In this document: in pieces, positions 17,296 through 26,685 of the stretch
Position numbering within the stretch: the stretch's first letter is position 1
Layout of the letters: the number at the start of each line of letters is the position of its first letter
Source of the DNA: a bacterium SCSIO 12827
GTDB taxonomy: Bacteria; Pseudomonadota; Alphaproteobacteria; Rhodospirillales; Casp-alpha2
Length of the DNA: 64,000 nt
NCBI GenBank assembly: GCA_024397995.1
Contig: CP073746.1
Coordinates: 1,984,001-2,048,000 of the forward strand
Reading direction: 5' to 3'
Program-made: the position numbers and the translations under genes
Notes under the pieces: model-generated
Database searches by the model: none
Seen by the model: only the letters and a program-made list of their open reading frames with translations
What the model was told of the DNA's origin: nothing

Positions 17296-19308
17296 TTATG
17301 CCGCTCGCACATCGGCCAGGAACTTTTCCACCTGTGCCTTCAGGCGGTTCGACTTCTCGTTCAGATCACCAGCCACGCTTTGTACCTGGCTCGCCGAGGT
17401 TCCGGTTTCGCCTGCGGCCGAGGACACATCGGCGATATTCGTCGTCACTTCCTGTGTCCCGGATGCCGCCTGCTCCACGTTGCGCGCGATTTCCTGGGTC
17501 GCCGCACTCTGTTCCTCTACGGCCGAGGCTATGGCAGACGTAATCTCATCCATGGACTTAATCGTCTGCGCGATCGATTGGATCGCGGTCACCGCCTCCT
17601 TCGTCTCAGATTGGACGCTGCCGATTTGTTGGGCGATTTCGCTGGTTGCTTTTGCTGTTTGGTTGGCCAAGCTTTTAACCTCGCTGGCAACGACGGCGAA
17701 GCCTTTGCCCGCCTCGCCTGCCCGCGCAGCCTCAATAGTCGCATTAAGGGCCAGAAGATTGGTCTGTTCGGCGATGTCCGAAATCAAATCGACCACTTCT
17801 CCAATCTGCTGAGCAGCTTGTGCCAAGCCTTGGACCTGCTGATCCGTCCTCGACGCCTGGTCCGATGCTCGGGTCGCTATCTCTGAGGACTGATTGACCT
17901 GGCGGCCGATTTCTTGAATGGAACTGGTCAGTTCCTCGGTGGCAGTAGCGACGGTCTGCACGTTGGCAGATGCTTGCTCTGCCGCACTGGCGACCGAACT
18001 TGAACGCACATTTGTCGTCTCGGCAATTTTCGACATGGATGCCGCCGTGGCCTCCATTTCGGTTGCTGAACTGGCGAGTGCGCGTAACAGCTCTGACACA
18101 TCATTATCGAAATTAACTGTCATCTCCTCTATCGTGCGCGCGCGTTCTTCCCGATCTTTAGCGGCCTCCATCTCCCTTGCCGTCATCTCCTCAGCTTTGA
18201 TCATGCTTTCCTTGAAGATAAGCACGGTCCTGGCCATCTCGCCGATTTCATCACGATGATCCTGGGCTGGGATATCGACGGTCTTGTCTCCGTCGGCGAG
18301 AACACGCATCGTCCTCGTTATGGCGCCGATGGGCCGGGAAATCCCCCCCCCGATTAACCAGGCGGCGACAATCCCAATGATCAGTCCTACGATCACAACG
18401 GTGCTCATCACGTATACGGCCCGTCCCATGGCGGCGCTGGTTGCCGGACCCACGGTATCCTGCTCCATCCTGATTTCGGTCTTCAGTTTGCCCATGTCCT
18501 TGGTAACGGAGTACCCGATAGGAATCAGGGTATTGTGGAGAAGTTCATTTCGTTCGGTCAGAACCGCATGCACCTGATGGATGCCGCCTGCGTACGTCTT
18601 GCCCAATGCAGCAATATTGCCAACTCGCTCGCGCATGCCGGGGTCGGTCATTTCCCCAGCCAAGGCCAAAAGACCTTTTTCTAGATCTCCAGCTTCCTTG
18701 ATCGCCCGTTCATAGGCAGCGTACTCGCTTGTATCGATGTATTTGGTGACATGAAGGCGCATTCGGAGAAGTTCTTGCTGAACTTTTCCTGCCGAATACG
18801 CAGTCGTGAATTGCAGATCGTTAGCGGCGCGCTCCATGATGCCGGTGAGTTCTCGCCTCATTTCCGGGCCGAACTTGTTCAATGTATTCTCGACGATATC
18901 CTTTTCCCGAACGTCCAACTTGATGATCTCTTCGAAAGCTTTAGCGTAGCCTTGAATCTTCTGTGAAGCCGCGTCGATGAATGCCTGCCTTTCCATCATG
19001 TTGACCATCTCAGCTAGCTTTTCATTGCTGGCTAGGGTTTCTGTTACTTCCTTTTTTGCCTTCTCAATTGCTTCCGTCGACCGCGTCACTAGATACTCCT
19101 GAACCGCGATTTGCACGTCTGCCAATTCGTTCTGGACACGGGATGCTTGATTCGATTGAAGGGCGATTTTCCGATAGCGCGTAAAATTATCATCACCGTT
19201 ATTGAGACTAATGGCGCCCGTTACTCCGACCGCAACCAGCAACGCTAAAATAATCCCAAACCCAAGAGATATTTTCGCAAGCACCTTGATGTTCTTTAAG
19301 AAGGCCAT
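17296..19308 (-). CDS. Methyl-accepting chemotaxis protein with four-helix-bundle sensor
   Basis: 670 residues from ATG 19308 ([12 protein letters not shown]), with AGGA eight bases upstream; an upstream in-frame extension to 19350 lacks a ribosome site. A membrane helix at ~10-33 is followed by a long helical periplasmic domain, a second membrane helix (~305-330; [22 protein letters not shown] split across the boundary), HAMP ([15 protein letters not shown]), and a canonical signalling domain with [25 protein letters not shown]. The C-terminus lacks an obvious NWETF-type tether. It is encoded away from cheA but next to a lone receiver and two LuxR regulators, so it may feed the che operon at 1-8.6 kb or another array. 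Confidence 0.93.
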   Translation of the reverse strand: MAFLKNIKVLAKISLGFGIILALLVAVGVTGAISLNNGDDNFTRYRKIALQSNQASRVQNELADVQIAVQEYLVTRSTEAIEKAKKEVTETLASNEKLAEMVNMMERQAFIDAASQKIQGYAKAFEEIIKLDVREKDIVENTLNKFGPEMRRELTGIMERAANDLQFTTAYSAGKVQQELLRMRLHVTKYIDTSEYAAYERAIKEAGDLEKGLLALAGEMTDPGMRERVGNIAALGKTYAGGIHQVHAVLTERNELLHNTLIPIGYSVTKDMGKLKTEIRMEQDTVGPATSAAMGRAVYVMSTVVIVGLIIGIVAAWLIGGGISRPIGAITRTMRVLADGDKTVDIPAQDHRDEIGEMARTVLIFKESMIKAEEMTAREMEAAKDREERARTIEEMTVNFDNDVSELLRALASSATEMEATAASMSKIAETTNVRSSSVASAAEQASANVQTVATATEELTSSIQEIGRQVNQSSEIATRASDQASRTDQQVQGLAQAAQQIGEVVDLISDIAEQTNLLALNATIEAARAGEAGKGFAVVASEVKSLANQTAKATSEIAQQIGSVQSETKEAVTAIQSIAQTIKSMDEITSAIASAVEEQSAATQEIARNVEQAASGTQEVTTNIADVSSAAGETGTSASQVQSVAGDLNEKSNRLKAQVEKFLADVRAA

Positions 19309-20075
19309 GTCCGTAGTCCTACCCCATGATGCCGGTGCATTAGCCGGCAAGTTTAAGTGCGACCGAAAACTGAAATTGCGATGCAGTTATCGGCAAATAT
19401 TTAATGAGACTGTTAAAAGTATGAGGCTGGCACTTCGCCCCATTGCCGCTGACACATAAGGAAGCCACAGTTTTGTCCAGCCCCGGCCAGCTCATCGAAC
19501 TCTGCGGTTTTCATGAATGTTGAAATGATCGCATCAATTGACTGCGACGCTATACCCAAGCGCCGTGAAACGACATCGCCCTGACATCCGTAAACCGGAC
19601 ACTAGGTGTCCCGACCGGCTCCACGTTGGTGCTGGGTTCCTTGAACGGCAGCAACGCATCCGGGATGCCCTTCGTGATTATGCAGCAACCGTTGTCGGTG
19701 ATCAGAATACCTTCCGGTTTTTGATCCCCATCTGCGTCAAGCAAGCCAGTCCAAAACAGCGTTTCCCGCCGCGCAGAATCAGCGACAGAGTGCTCCAAGA
19801 TATCTGCGTTTTGATAGGTCATCGTAAAAAAGAAAGACAAGGGCTCGCCAGTTGATATGAACTATGAACACGGGCCCTGACGTACGCCTAAACGACCTAA
19901 CAAACACCACGTGATTACACGTGCCCCAAAAGGGGGCCGTAAGAAGTGATAGATAAAAAATTAAATAATGCTAAGTGGGCACGAGCACGTAGGCATTATC
20001 ACGTACGTGCTTTCTGCCGTCGCTGAAACAAGCGCCTTGCCAATGAGCCAGATAAAGAAATGGTGCCGAAACGCC
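19309..20075. other. Long intergenic region with palindromic sites; no secure gene
   Basis: 767 bases between a chemoreceptor and the second LuxR gene. A minus-strand frame at 19550-19840 (96 residues, containing DADGDQKPEGILITDNG) has some protein-like character but no ribosome site or recognisable family; I leave it as possible only. Two CACGTG hexamers lie at 19908-19913 and 19918-19923, followed by a GCCCC-AAAA-GGGGGC hairpin (19923-19937). The CACGTACGTG palindrome is at 20000-20009. The region probably contains the chemoreceptor promoter. Confidence 0.5.
19985..20010. promoter_or_regulatory. Inverted repeat with ACGTACGT core
   Basis: GCACGTA (19985-19991) and TACGTGC (20004-20010) form 7-bp inverted arms separated by 12 bases. 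The right arm is itself part of the CACGTACGTG palindrome. The ACGTACGT core matches the centre of the 18-bp palindrome at 15125-15142. Both lie just downstream of a LuxR-type regulator gene and upstream of a signalling gene. A shared regulator is an inference. Confidence 0.4.
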
Positions 20076-21539
20076 TTATTCCTTGCTGTTAATCAGCGGT
20101 CCGTACAATTTAATAATCTGAGCAATCGAACTTAGACCCAGCTTCCGCATTATTGCACTTCTGTGCGTCTCTACGGTTCTATGGCTAATGCCAAGCCTCC
20201 GCGCAATTTTTTTGCTGGATAAACCGTTGATCACTAACGCAACGATTTCGCGTTCACGTAACGTGAGTGACCTAAATTTTTCTGTGTTGGGGGTGACTAA
20301 GGAGGGCGATCCCGCTGGCGTGTCTATTGCTTGAGCAGATAAAGCGTATCCGTTGTGCCACGGGATGAAATAACACTCCAATATACCCCATCTTTCACTC
20401 CCATCATCCGGCGTGAACCGATATGGGGAGTAGCTTTTTGTATGCATGCTTCGGGGCACGATCTCTTGGTCGCCCACAAGATGCCTTCCCTGCCGCTCTA
20501 AACACTCCAGTAAATTGGACCGAAGACAGCGAATGTGATTTTGCTGGCAATCGGTCTGGACGACTTGGTTGGCGTCCAGTACGACCAACGTGTTCGGTTC
20601 ACAGACCCATCTAGGAGCATCCTGTTTCAAATGATCAGATGGAGACAGCGCATCGACCTGCTCGACAAAGCCACCGGCACTTAGGTGACTGATGACCTTC
20701 TCCTGAAGGCAATTGAGTTCAGAATGGGTTGCAACCAATTCGTCAACCGCCTGGTGCCGAACATCGCAACCAAAGAACGTTGCGATTGCCACGATATCGC
20801 TCCCAGCCATAATCGGGATACTCAAGCAGGAACGTAACCCGAGCGCCTTGGCAACGAAGGCCCGCCGGAATACATGCCGCGGCGCCCCCCATAGGTTAGT
20901 GAGAAGTTCCGGCCGGCCAGATTCCCAAACACGTCCCGGGGCACCTTCACGCAGCTTAAAGCGAATTGAATATGTAATTTCCTGCAGCGGACGTGTGAGT
21001 TTTGAATCCATCGACCATGTTGTGCACAATTCTAGATACCCCTCCGGGTGCGGTAGCCAGACTTCTCCGTAAACCCAACCGTGCGTCCTGCATATGCGTT
21101 TCAATATCCCCTGAATCTCCAATTCGACCTGCGATCCAGCATCCCTTTTTGCGGCTCCCGATTCAGGTGTAGGCCGGATGATGCTGATTACAATTCTGGA
21201 GGATGAGTAAGTCTCCAGGGGAATAACGTGGGCGTCCGCTAACAACAGCTTGCCCATTTTATCGCGAAGCGGAATTCGCCGTAAAAAGCTCGGATCATTC
21301 TCCAGTGCTAACGAGGCTTCCTCCCCGAACAGATTATAAGACACAGAATCCAAATGAAGGTTTTGAGATGTCTCTCCAATCAATTCAGAGGCATCGTAGC
21401 CGAACAACCGTTCTGCAGCGCTGTTACACGTGAGAATTGTGCGCGAATCGAAATCAACGACCAAGACAGCATCGGTTGTCTGGTCAATCGCATCGCAAAA
21501 CGACGGTATGTTCAAAGGCTTGCGTTTTCTGTTAGGCAA
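20076..21539 (-). CDS. PAS-GAF-LuxR transcriptional regulator (paralog 2)
   Basis: 487 residues from a TTG at 21539, the only start upstream of the PAS domain, with a weak GGA nine bases away. The PAS domain (~12-125) contains NSAAERLFGYDASELIG. The GAF-like domain (~145-280) includes SIPIMAGSDIVAIATFFG. A divergent middle is followed by a C-terminal LuxR helix-turn-helix: LTLREREIVALVINGLSSKK, IARRLGISHRTVETH and IMRKLGL. It matches the regulator at 15251-16705 along its whole length. It is the last gene before the tRNA-remnant region. Targets are unknown; the ACGTACGT palindromes are candidates. Confidence 0.88.
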   Translation of the reverse strand: MPNRKRKPLNIPSFCDAIDQTTDAVLVVDFDSRTILTCNSAAERLFGYDASELIGETSQNLHLDSVSYNLFGEEASLALENDPSFLRRIPLRDKMGKLLLADAHVIPLETYSSSRIVISIIRPTPESGAAKRDAGSQVELEIQGILKRICRTHGWVYGEVWLPHPEGYLELCTTWSMDSKLTRPLQEITYSIRFKLREGAPGRVWESGRPELLTNLWGAPRHVFRRAFVAKALGLRSCLSIPIMAGSDIVAIATFFGCDVRHQAVDELVATHSELNCLQEKVISHLSAGGFVEQVDALSPSDHLKQDAPRWVCEPNTLVVLDANQVVQTDCQQNHIRCLRSNLLECLERQGRHLVGDQEIVPRSMHTKSYSPYRFTPDDGSERWGILECYFIPWHNGYALSAQAIDTPAGSPSLVTPNTEKFRSLTLREREIVALVINGLSSKKIARRLGISHRTVETHRSAIMRKLGLSSIAQIIKLYGPLINSKE

Positions 21540-22013
21540 AGTGAATTATCCAATTCTGCTCGATTTTTTGGCGGCCTTCATATTTTGCGCGACTATCAAG
21601 ACCACAATCTGAACGCTTAACGAAAAATCTGCTGTAGATCAAAGTGGGCATATACGTCAGTGATGACGGTCAATTGGAACCAATTTCTAAAGATTTCGCC
21701 TTCCAATCTCCCTCTGTTGCTATGGCTCCAGATAGTACGTTTGGGAAATGACCTGAACCCCTATTTCCCTCCCCCATACCGTTTCGGGTGCTGAGGGTTA
21801 GTGCTGACTTACTGTGTTTCTGTATTTGCTGTTCTCGGGTTCGATCAGATCGCCGGAGAATGTCAGCGTAGCAAGGTCGCTGTTAGGGCCGCCACCTGCT
21901 TCCACATTGCTTCCACGCACAACAAAACGCCTTAGCCGTTTCGGGCAAAGCCGTTAATATTATTGGTTGGGGGGGCAGGATTTGAACCTGCGACCATAAA
22001 GTTATGAAATCAA
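21540..22013. other. Intergenic boundary region with protein-like scrap and tRNA relic
   Basis: I see no intact gene. A short minus-strand open stretch ending at a TAA at 21798-21800 reads protein-like (GGGPNSDLATLTFSGDLIEP) but has no start or body and may be the tail of a lost gene. Around 21750 a TGACCTGAACCCC string resembles TGACCTGAGCCCC before the IS3 scrap at 22.3 kb, hinting at old IS ends. A weak hairpin (AACGGC/GCGTT-like) at ~21935-21955 precedes the tRNA relic and resembles one at 43168-43186. Confidence 0.5.
21964..22008 (-). pseudogene. 3' remnant of an initiator-type tRNA-Met
   Basis: Reading the minus strand, the sequence runs from a CAT anticodon (TTTCATAAC) through an intact T-arm (GCAGGTTCAAATCCTGC) to an acceptor end CCCCCAACCA. 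The 5' half is missing and the anticodon stem cannot form, so the similarity begins in the anticodon loop, a frequent crossover point for tyrosine recombinases. It is the best preserved of four such relics (others at 30091, 31977 and 43267). It abuts the tRNA-Ser-type repeat. Confidence 0.65.
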
Positions 22014-22260
22014 ACCTCCGAACCGCACCTTAGGACAAATCAGGGACAATTAGAGTCGTCAACGTTCATAAACGATCGCAAACGACCATATTCCATCGCA
22101 TTGTAATTGCGCTATTTTTTCCGAATCAGCACAGCATGTAATGGTTAAACGCAAGTCTTGAAAACCAGCAAGGATGCAAGTCCTTCGTGGGTTCGAATCC
22201 CACCCCATCCGCCATTTTTTCAATGCCTTAGGCAGGCACTATCACTGATTCAATCTTGTC
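22014..22260 (+). repeat. Direct repeat copy A ending in a tRNA-Ser 3' fragment (candidate att site)
   Basis: The first 201 bases match 41035-41235 with about 13 differences by my count, at a constant offset of 19,021 bases; weaker similarity continues to ~22260. The last part (22157-22214) is the 3' portion of a serine tRNA with TGA anticodon: anticodon loop CTTGAAA, long variable arm, T-arm GTGGGTTCGAATCCCAC and acceptor CCCATCCGCCA. No complementary 5' half precedes it, so it is not a functional tRNA. This is what integration into a tRNA anticodon loop leaves at the distal end of an element. Confidence 0.8.
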
Positions 22261-22340
22261 CCCTATTGCTGTTCAGTGACCTGAGCCCCATTTTCTCCGC
22301 GAATTTTGGATAGAGTCCATCATTCGAAGAGGAGATGGAT

Positions 22341-22487
22341 ATGAAGAGTTCACGATTCACGGAAAAGTAGATCATCTGGATGCTGTGGGAGCAGGAAGCA
22401 GACCAGAAGACGGCGGACGTTTGCCGTCGGCACGGCATCTCTGAAGGCACTTTCTACAAGTGTAAGTCCGAAAAGCTCTGGGGCCCC
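22341..22487 (+). pseudogene. IS3-family orfA fragment
   Basis: Starting at ATG 22341 (after GAGGAG), the reading is MKSSRFTEK, then an in-frame TAG, then IIWMLWEQEADQKTADVC and RRHGISEGTFYKCK. This is the N-terminal helix-turn-helix of IS3-family transposase orfA. The usual KAKYGGMEV continuation is lost. No orfB follows. It is a dead remnant just inside the left repeat. Confidence 0.8.
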
Positions 22488-22632
22488 CGGCGGCTGCGGA
22501 TGAGACCGCAACCCCGGATCGCTCTAAAGGTTTTGCTCATCGGTTTGTCATTCAGGAATGAAGGGACCATGGCAAAGCGCGGTTATTGCTGCGGTGGAGG
22601 CTCTTATCCGCGGACGCGCCATTCAATAGACG

Positions 22633-23109
22633 TCAATTCTTAGTGTTGACGCCGTGCCCATCTGTCGTGGGGTGGTGGCCCTGCTCGTCCATCATCATGA
22701 CCCCATCGAATATGGAAAACTTCGCCCTGAGGACGGGGGCAAGTTTCGACTCCGCCATTTCTGTCGCGGCGGCGAGTTTCTGCGCTTGGGCGGCAGGCAG
22801 ACCGAAATCCACTAAAGCAGCCGCGTCTTTCAGCGCGTCGCCGCTGCACAGAACGATTTCCCAAACACCGTGCTTGTTTCGCATCAGTGCGCGGCCCCCT
22901 CTATCGCCCTGTGCCCAGCCGACGACAGCAGCATCCCCAATGATCGTGACGGGATCGACTGTCAACGGCGCTTCCGGTTGATCGAACGTCGAATGCAGCA
23001 GGTGCCGGATGGCGCCCGCATCCCCTGCATCGTCGGCTTGAACGGCGCCCGGACAAACAAACACGATCATGCCAACCAGGAAAAGAAGGCGCAGGGAGAT
23101 GGTATTCAT
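22633..23109 (-). CDS. Small exported protein, copper-uptake-associated family (tentative)
   Basis: 158 residues with a clear Sec signal peptide (LRLLFLVGMIVFVCPGAVQA, cleavage near residue 25). The mature part contains IRHLLHSTFDQPEAPLTVDP, AVVGWAQGDRGGRALMR and WEIVLCSGDALKD, and ends in GHHPTTDGHG. I recognise this pattern from small alphaproteobacterial proteins annotated as copper uptake system-associated. The His-rich end fits metal binding, but that assignment is from memory and the biochemical role is unknown. It is divergent from the B12 operon, with the riboswitch leader between them. It could be periplasmic and metal-related or simply a neighbour. Confidence 0.75.
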   Translation of the reverse strand: MNTISLRLLFLVGMIVFVCPGAVQADDAGDAGAIRHLLHSTFDQPEAPLTVDPVTIIGDAAVVGWAQGDRGGRALMRNKHGVWEIVLCSGDALKDAAALVDFGLPAAQAQKLAAATEMAESKLAPVLRAKFSIFDGVMMMDEQGHHPTTDGHGVNTKN

Positions 23110-23221
23110 GCGAGGTGGCTCCTTATCGATCCGCGGCTAGTAACCGCATTTGGTCATCGCCATCAAGCTCTGCAACGAAAAACATGCGCTTGCCATTATC
23201 GACAACTTCCCGTAACACGAT

Positions 23222-23430
23222 AGCGTCCTTGGTTCCCCGTCAACGGATTGTGTCGGGGGGATCAAAAGGGAACGCAGTAGGGCCTTACCCATCAGGGGGG
23301 CTTAATCTGCGGCTGTCCCCGCAACTGTGAGCGGCGAGACGGCGGTCGCATAGCGCCACTCGGGCCCGTCCCGGGGAAGGCAGATCGCCATCGACGACCC
23401 GCGAGCCAGGAGACCTGCCAAGGAACGCGT
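23222..23430 (+). ncRNA. Cobalamin (B12) riboswitch
   Basis: The conserved core is present: GCGGCTGTCCCCGCAACTGT at ~23311-23330, a GCCACTCGGGC segment, GGGGAAGGC, and the terminal B12 box GAGCCAGGAGACCTGCC (23403-23419). The closing P1 helix is visible: CCTTGG near 23226-23231 pairs with CCAAGG near 23418-23423. GGTTCCC also pairs with GGGAAC at ~23267-23272. It should bind adenosylcobalamin or another cobalamin and lower expression of btuB and probably the whole operon. About 330 bases separate it from the btuB start, which is long. Confidence 0.93.
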
Positions 23431-23726
23431 CGCCCAGCCGCCGATCGGGATTTGTCGGAGGCGCGGTAGAGACCGTTTGTGGTGACGCCTTGTTGGTGCG
23501 GCAGACCGCCGTCGTCGCCACGGGGTGTCCTGATCCGCTTCTCGGGTTCGGGAAGCGTCCATCTCCCCAAATCGATGCCGACGGTCCGTTCGTGCACTTG
23601 GTGTGTGCCGGACGGTCCCCTGAACGCGCGAACGAGGTGTCTGAATCCCGTATTGGGTTCGGCGCCGGTGATCGGCCCGTTCCAGGGATTCAAGGTGGCA
23701 TCCTGCGCGCGCGTCATGCGGCCCGT

Positions 23727-23750
23727 CCGGTTGTTCGAGCGAACAACCGG
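23727..23750 (+). promoter_or_regulatory. 10-bp perfect hairpin abutting the btuB ribosome site
   Basis: CCGGTTGTTC and GAACAACCGG flank a GAGC loop and form a perfect 10-bp stem. The next bases are AGGAGG (23751-23756), six bases before the btuB ATG at 23762. The stem does not itself hide the Shine-Dalgarno site. It could define the 5' border of the ribosome-binding region or serve as part of the riboswitch expression platform with a competing pairing in the leader. Confidence 0.6.
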
Positions 23751-23761
23751 AGGAGGTTCTA

Positions 23762-25723
23762 ATGAATGCTCGTGTTCAGAAAGTCAGGTTCACTGCGCCC
23801 CGCGCAGTGGGCATCATATTGTTTTCCACTCTTTTCTCCCTGCCGACGGTGGCGACGGCAGATGAACGCCGTGCCGTTGAATCGGCCCATCATCTGCCGG
23901 AAGTCGTGGTTTCCGCGACCATGGTGCCAACGCCCGCCGACGCCGTGGGCAGCGCCATCACGGTGATCACGGCGGAGGAGATCGAACGCAAACAGGTCCG
24001 CGTTCTATCGGACGTACTGCGCGAGGTTCCCGGTCTGGCCGTCAACCGGTCAGGCCCCGTGGGGACCCTCACCCAGGTCCGCATCCGCGGCGCCGAAGGC
24101 AACCACACACTGGTCATCATCGACGGCATCGAGGTCAACGACCCCAGCGGCGGATCGGAGTTCGATTTCGGCCAGTTGCGCGCCGCCGACATCGAACGGA
24201 TCGAAGTTCTTCGGGGCGCCCAATCAGCGCTTTACGGCAGTGACGCGATCGGCGGCGTCATCAACATCGTGACCAAGAAAGGCAAGGGCCCGGCGACCGT
24301 CGAGGCCAACGCCGAAGGCGGTTCCTTTGCGACAAGCATGGGTTCCGTCAGCCTGCGTGGCGGCACCGAAAAATACCACTATTCCATCGGCGCGAGCGGT
24401 TATCGCACAGCCGGCATTTCTATCGCCCCGGAAGAAGACGGCAATACCGAACTGGATGGCAATGAAAACGCCACCATAAATTTCAAGGTCGGTGTCACCC
24501 CCCTAGATAACCTGTCCTTCGACCTATTCGGGCGCTACGTGAAGGATTCCACGGAAACGGACAATCAGCCCTCCGTTGGCGGAATCATCAAGACCGTGGA
24601 TGCCGATAAACAGACGGATACCATCCAGCGCAGCGGCGGGATGCTCGCGACGTACGGATTGTTCGACGGCGCCTGGGTGCAGTCATTCGGCGGCGCCGTT
24701 CACACGGACCGCGCCGATTCTCGCACCAACGGGATCGAGACCTACCACGCCGACGGCGACAAGTGGCGGTTCCACTACAAAAGCGATCTGTCCTTCGACA
24801 CGCCGGATATCGCCGAAGCACGGCACGGCCTGACCTTCCTGGCGGAACGGGAGGATGAAACCCAGTTCACCAAAAGCAACTTCAGCACGTCGGACCGGGA
24901 CATCACCAACTACGGCTATGTCGGGGAATACCGCGTTTCCCTGTGGGACAGTCTGCACCTGACCGGCGGCATCCGTTACGACGACAACGACATCTTCAAC
25001 GACAAACGCACCTACCGGATGACGGCGGCTTACGTCCACCACGAAACCGGCACCCGCCTGCATGGCAGTTACGGCACCGGGGCCAAAAACCCGACCCTGT
25101 CGGAACTGTTCGGCTCCACCGCCACCTACACGGGCAATCCGAACCTGCGGCCGGAAACCAGCCGTGGCTGGGATGCCGGTGTCGAACAAGGTTTCCTCGG
25201 CGACCGGCTGATTGCCGACCTGACCTATTTCAACAACCGCATCACGGACCTGATCTCGGGCAGCGGCAATACCTCGGTCAACCTGGACGGGATCACAAAA
25301 ATTCAGGGGGTCGAGTTGTCCGTCGCAGCGGACCTGGGCCATGGCCTGAGCCTGAAAGGCCAATACACCTATACGGACGGGCAGGACGCCAACCGCAAGG
25401 AATTGGTTCGGCGGGCGAAGCATATCGCAAGCATGAACCTTGCCTATGCGTTTCTGAACGGCAAGGCAAAGGTCGATCTGGGGGTCGATTTCAACGGCGT
25501 CCAACGCGATATGGAGTTCTCGAACTCTTACGGCACGAGCCGATCGATCAGGTTGGACGAGTACTTTTTGGTCAACATCGCCGGCTCCTACGAGATCAAG
25601 GACGGGGTGGAACTGTTCGCCCGGGTGGAGAACCTGCTCGACCAGAAATACCAGGAAGTCCTGTTCTACGACGAGCCGGGGATCGCTGGCTATTTCGGCA
25701 TTCGCACCCGGTTCGGCCTCTAG
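23762..25723 (+). CDS. btuB: BtuB: TonB-dependent outer-membrane vitamin B12 receptor
   Basis: 653 residues. A signal peptide (~1-34) is followed by a TonB-box-like VVVSATMVPTP. The plug domain (~45-165) contains GLAVNRSGPVG, VRIRGAEGNHTLVIIDGIEV and IERIEVLRGAQSALYGSDAIGGVINIVTKK. The rest is a 22-strand-type barrel rich in alternating aromatic strands. The final residues are TRFGL; many receptors end in Phe or Trp. The start has a strong AGGAGG. It is first in an operon with btuF, btuC and btuD and sits behind a cobalamin riboswitch, which secures the substrate. It imports B12 across the outer membrane using TonB-ExbBD, which is not in this window. Confidence 0.95.
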   Translation: MNARVQKVRFTAPRAVGIILFSTLFSLPTVATADERRAVESAHHLPEVVVSATMVPTPADAVGSAITVITAEEIERKQVRVLSDVLREVPGLAVNRSGPVGTLTQVRIRGAEGNHTLVIIDGIEVNDPSGGSEFDFGQLRAADIERIEVLRGAQSALYGSDAIGGVINIVTKKGKGPATVEANAEGGSFATSMGSVSLRGGTEKYHYSIGASGYRTAGISIAPEEDGNTELDGNENATINFKVGVTPLDNLSFDLFGRYVKDSTETDNQPSVGGIIKTVDADKQTDTIQRSGGMLATYGLFDGAWVQSFGGAVHTDRADSRTNGIETYHADGDKWRFHYKSDLSFDTPDIAEARHGLTFLAEREDETQFTKSNFSTSDRDITNYGYVGEYRVSLWDSLHLTGGIRYDDNDIFNDKRTYRMTAAYVHHETGTRLHGSYGTGAKNPTLSELFGSTATYTGNPNLRPETSRGWDAGVEQGFLGDRLIADLTYFNNRITDLISGSGNTSVNLDGITKIQGVELSVAADLGHGLSLKGQYTYTDGQDANRKELVRRAKHIASMNLAYAFLNGKAKVDLGVDFNGVQRDMEFSNSYGTSRSIRLDEYFLVNIAGSYEIKDGVELFARVENLLDQKYQEVLFYDEPGIAGYFGIRTRFGL

Positions 25724-25743
25724 ATCCCAGGAAAGAACGACCC

Positions 25744-26685
25744 ATGCATCACCACTCACGGATTCTCCCCGTACTCTCCCCGGCGTGGGGGCTGATGGTC
25801 GCGGCGGCCGTTCTTTCCATGGCGCCTCTGGGCGCCCCACTGGCGGGAGCACCGGTTGGTGCTCCCGCCTCCTTCCCGGCCGAGACCGTGAGTGTCAAAC
25901 CGCGGAGGATCGTGTCCATGAACCTTTGCACGGACCAGCTTGTCCTGCTGCTGGCCGAACGGGACCGGATCACCTCGATCTCCTATATGGCATTCGATCC
26001 GGAGATCTCCCACCATGCGCTCCTGGCACAGGGACTGCATGCAAACCACGGCCAGGCCGAGGAAATCCTGCCCCTGCGGCCCGACTTGGTTTTAGCCGGC
26101 ACCTACACCACACGTGCCACGACGACGATTCTGCGCCGCTTCGGACATCCCGTTCTGACACTGAACCCGGCAAGTGGCTTCGACGCCATTCGCGCCAATA
26201 TCCGCCGCGTGGCCGGAGCCCTGGGCGAGCATGCAAAAGCGGAACGCATCATCGCCGATTTCAACCGACGCCTCGCCGCCATCCTTGCCCAACGGGCCGG
26301 CGACGATCGCGATCAACCCCACGCCATCGTCTTACAACCGCGCGGCATGACCACGGGCCCGGGCTCCTTGATCGACGGTATCCTACATGCTGCGGGCCTG
26401 CTTAACCTGCCCACCGACTTGGGCGTGACGGGCATCGGCTTTCTGCCGCTGGAACGGGTGATCGCGGCCCGGCCGGATATTGTGGTCGTTGCCGCGCGCC
26501 CGGCGGGAAGGCCGTCGCTCACCCATCAGGCGCTGCATCACCCGGCCCATGCGGCCTTAAGTGGTGCAGGCCGCATCGACCTGCCGGCCAGTCTTTGGAC
26601 CTGCGGCGGGCCTCAAGCCATCGACGCGATCCTGCGTCTTGCCTGCGCAGCCGACGCATGGCGTGAAGGAAATCCGTTGCCATGA
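25744..26685 (+). CDS. btuF: BtuF: periplasmic B12-binding protein of the ABC importer
   Basis: 313 residues from ATG 25744; the frame is open upstream inside btuB, but this is the first start with a signal peptide (hydrophobic ~12-40, Ala/Pro-rich). The mature part is a cluster A-II binding protein: PRRIVSMNLCTDQLVLLLAERDRI, DLVLAGTYTT and RPDIVVVAARP. It starts 20 bases after btuB and its stop overlaps btuC (ATGA). It delivers B12 to BtuCD. The length is ordinary for the family, and related heme- or siderophore-binding proteins are excluded mainly by the riboswitch context. Confidence 0.92.
   Translation: MHHHSRILPVLSPAWGLMVAAAVLSMAPLGAPLAGAPVGAPASFPAETVSVKPRRIVSMNLCTDQLVLLLAERDRITSISYMAFDPEISHHALLAQGLHANHGQAEEILPLRPDLVLAGTYTTRATTTILRRFGHPVLTLNPASGFDAIRANIRRVAGALGEHAKAERIIADFNRRLAAILAQRAGDDRDQPHAIVLQPRGMTTGPGSLIDGILHAAGLLNLPTDLGVTGIGFLPLERVIAARPDIVVVAARPAGRPSLTHQALHHPAHAALSGAGRIDLPASLWTCGGPQAIDAILRLACAADAWREGNPLP

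Noticed and set aside
19550-19840. 96-residue hypothetical gene
   Set aside because: It has some protein-like composition but no ribosome site, recognisable family or conserved neighbour. It is mentioned only within the intergenic entry.
22140-22214. Functional tRNA-Ser gene
   Set aside because: The acceptor and T-arm are good, but no 5' acceptor strand or proper D-arm precedes it, and the anticodon stem has two mismatches. The same is true at 41161-41235.
24683-25852. Minus-strand 389-residue frame opposite btuB
   Set aside because: It is a shadow of the btuB codons, with no homology I recognise and no ribosome site.
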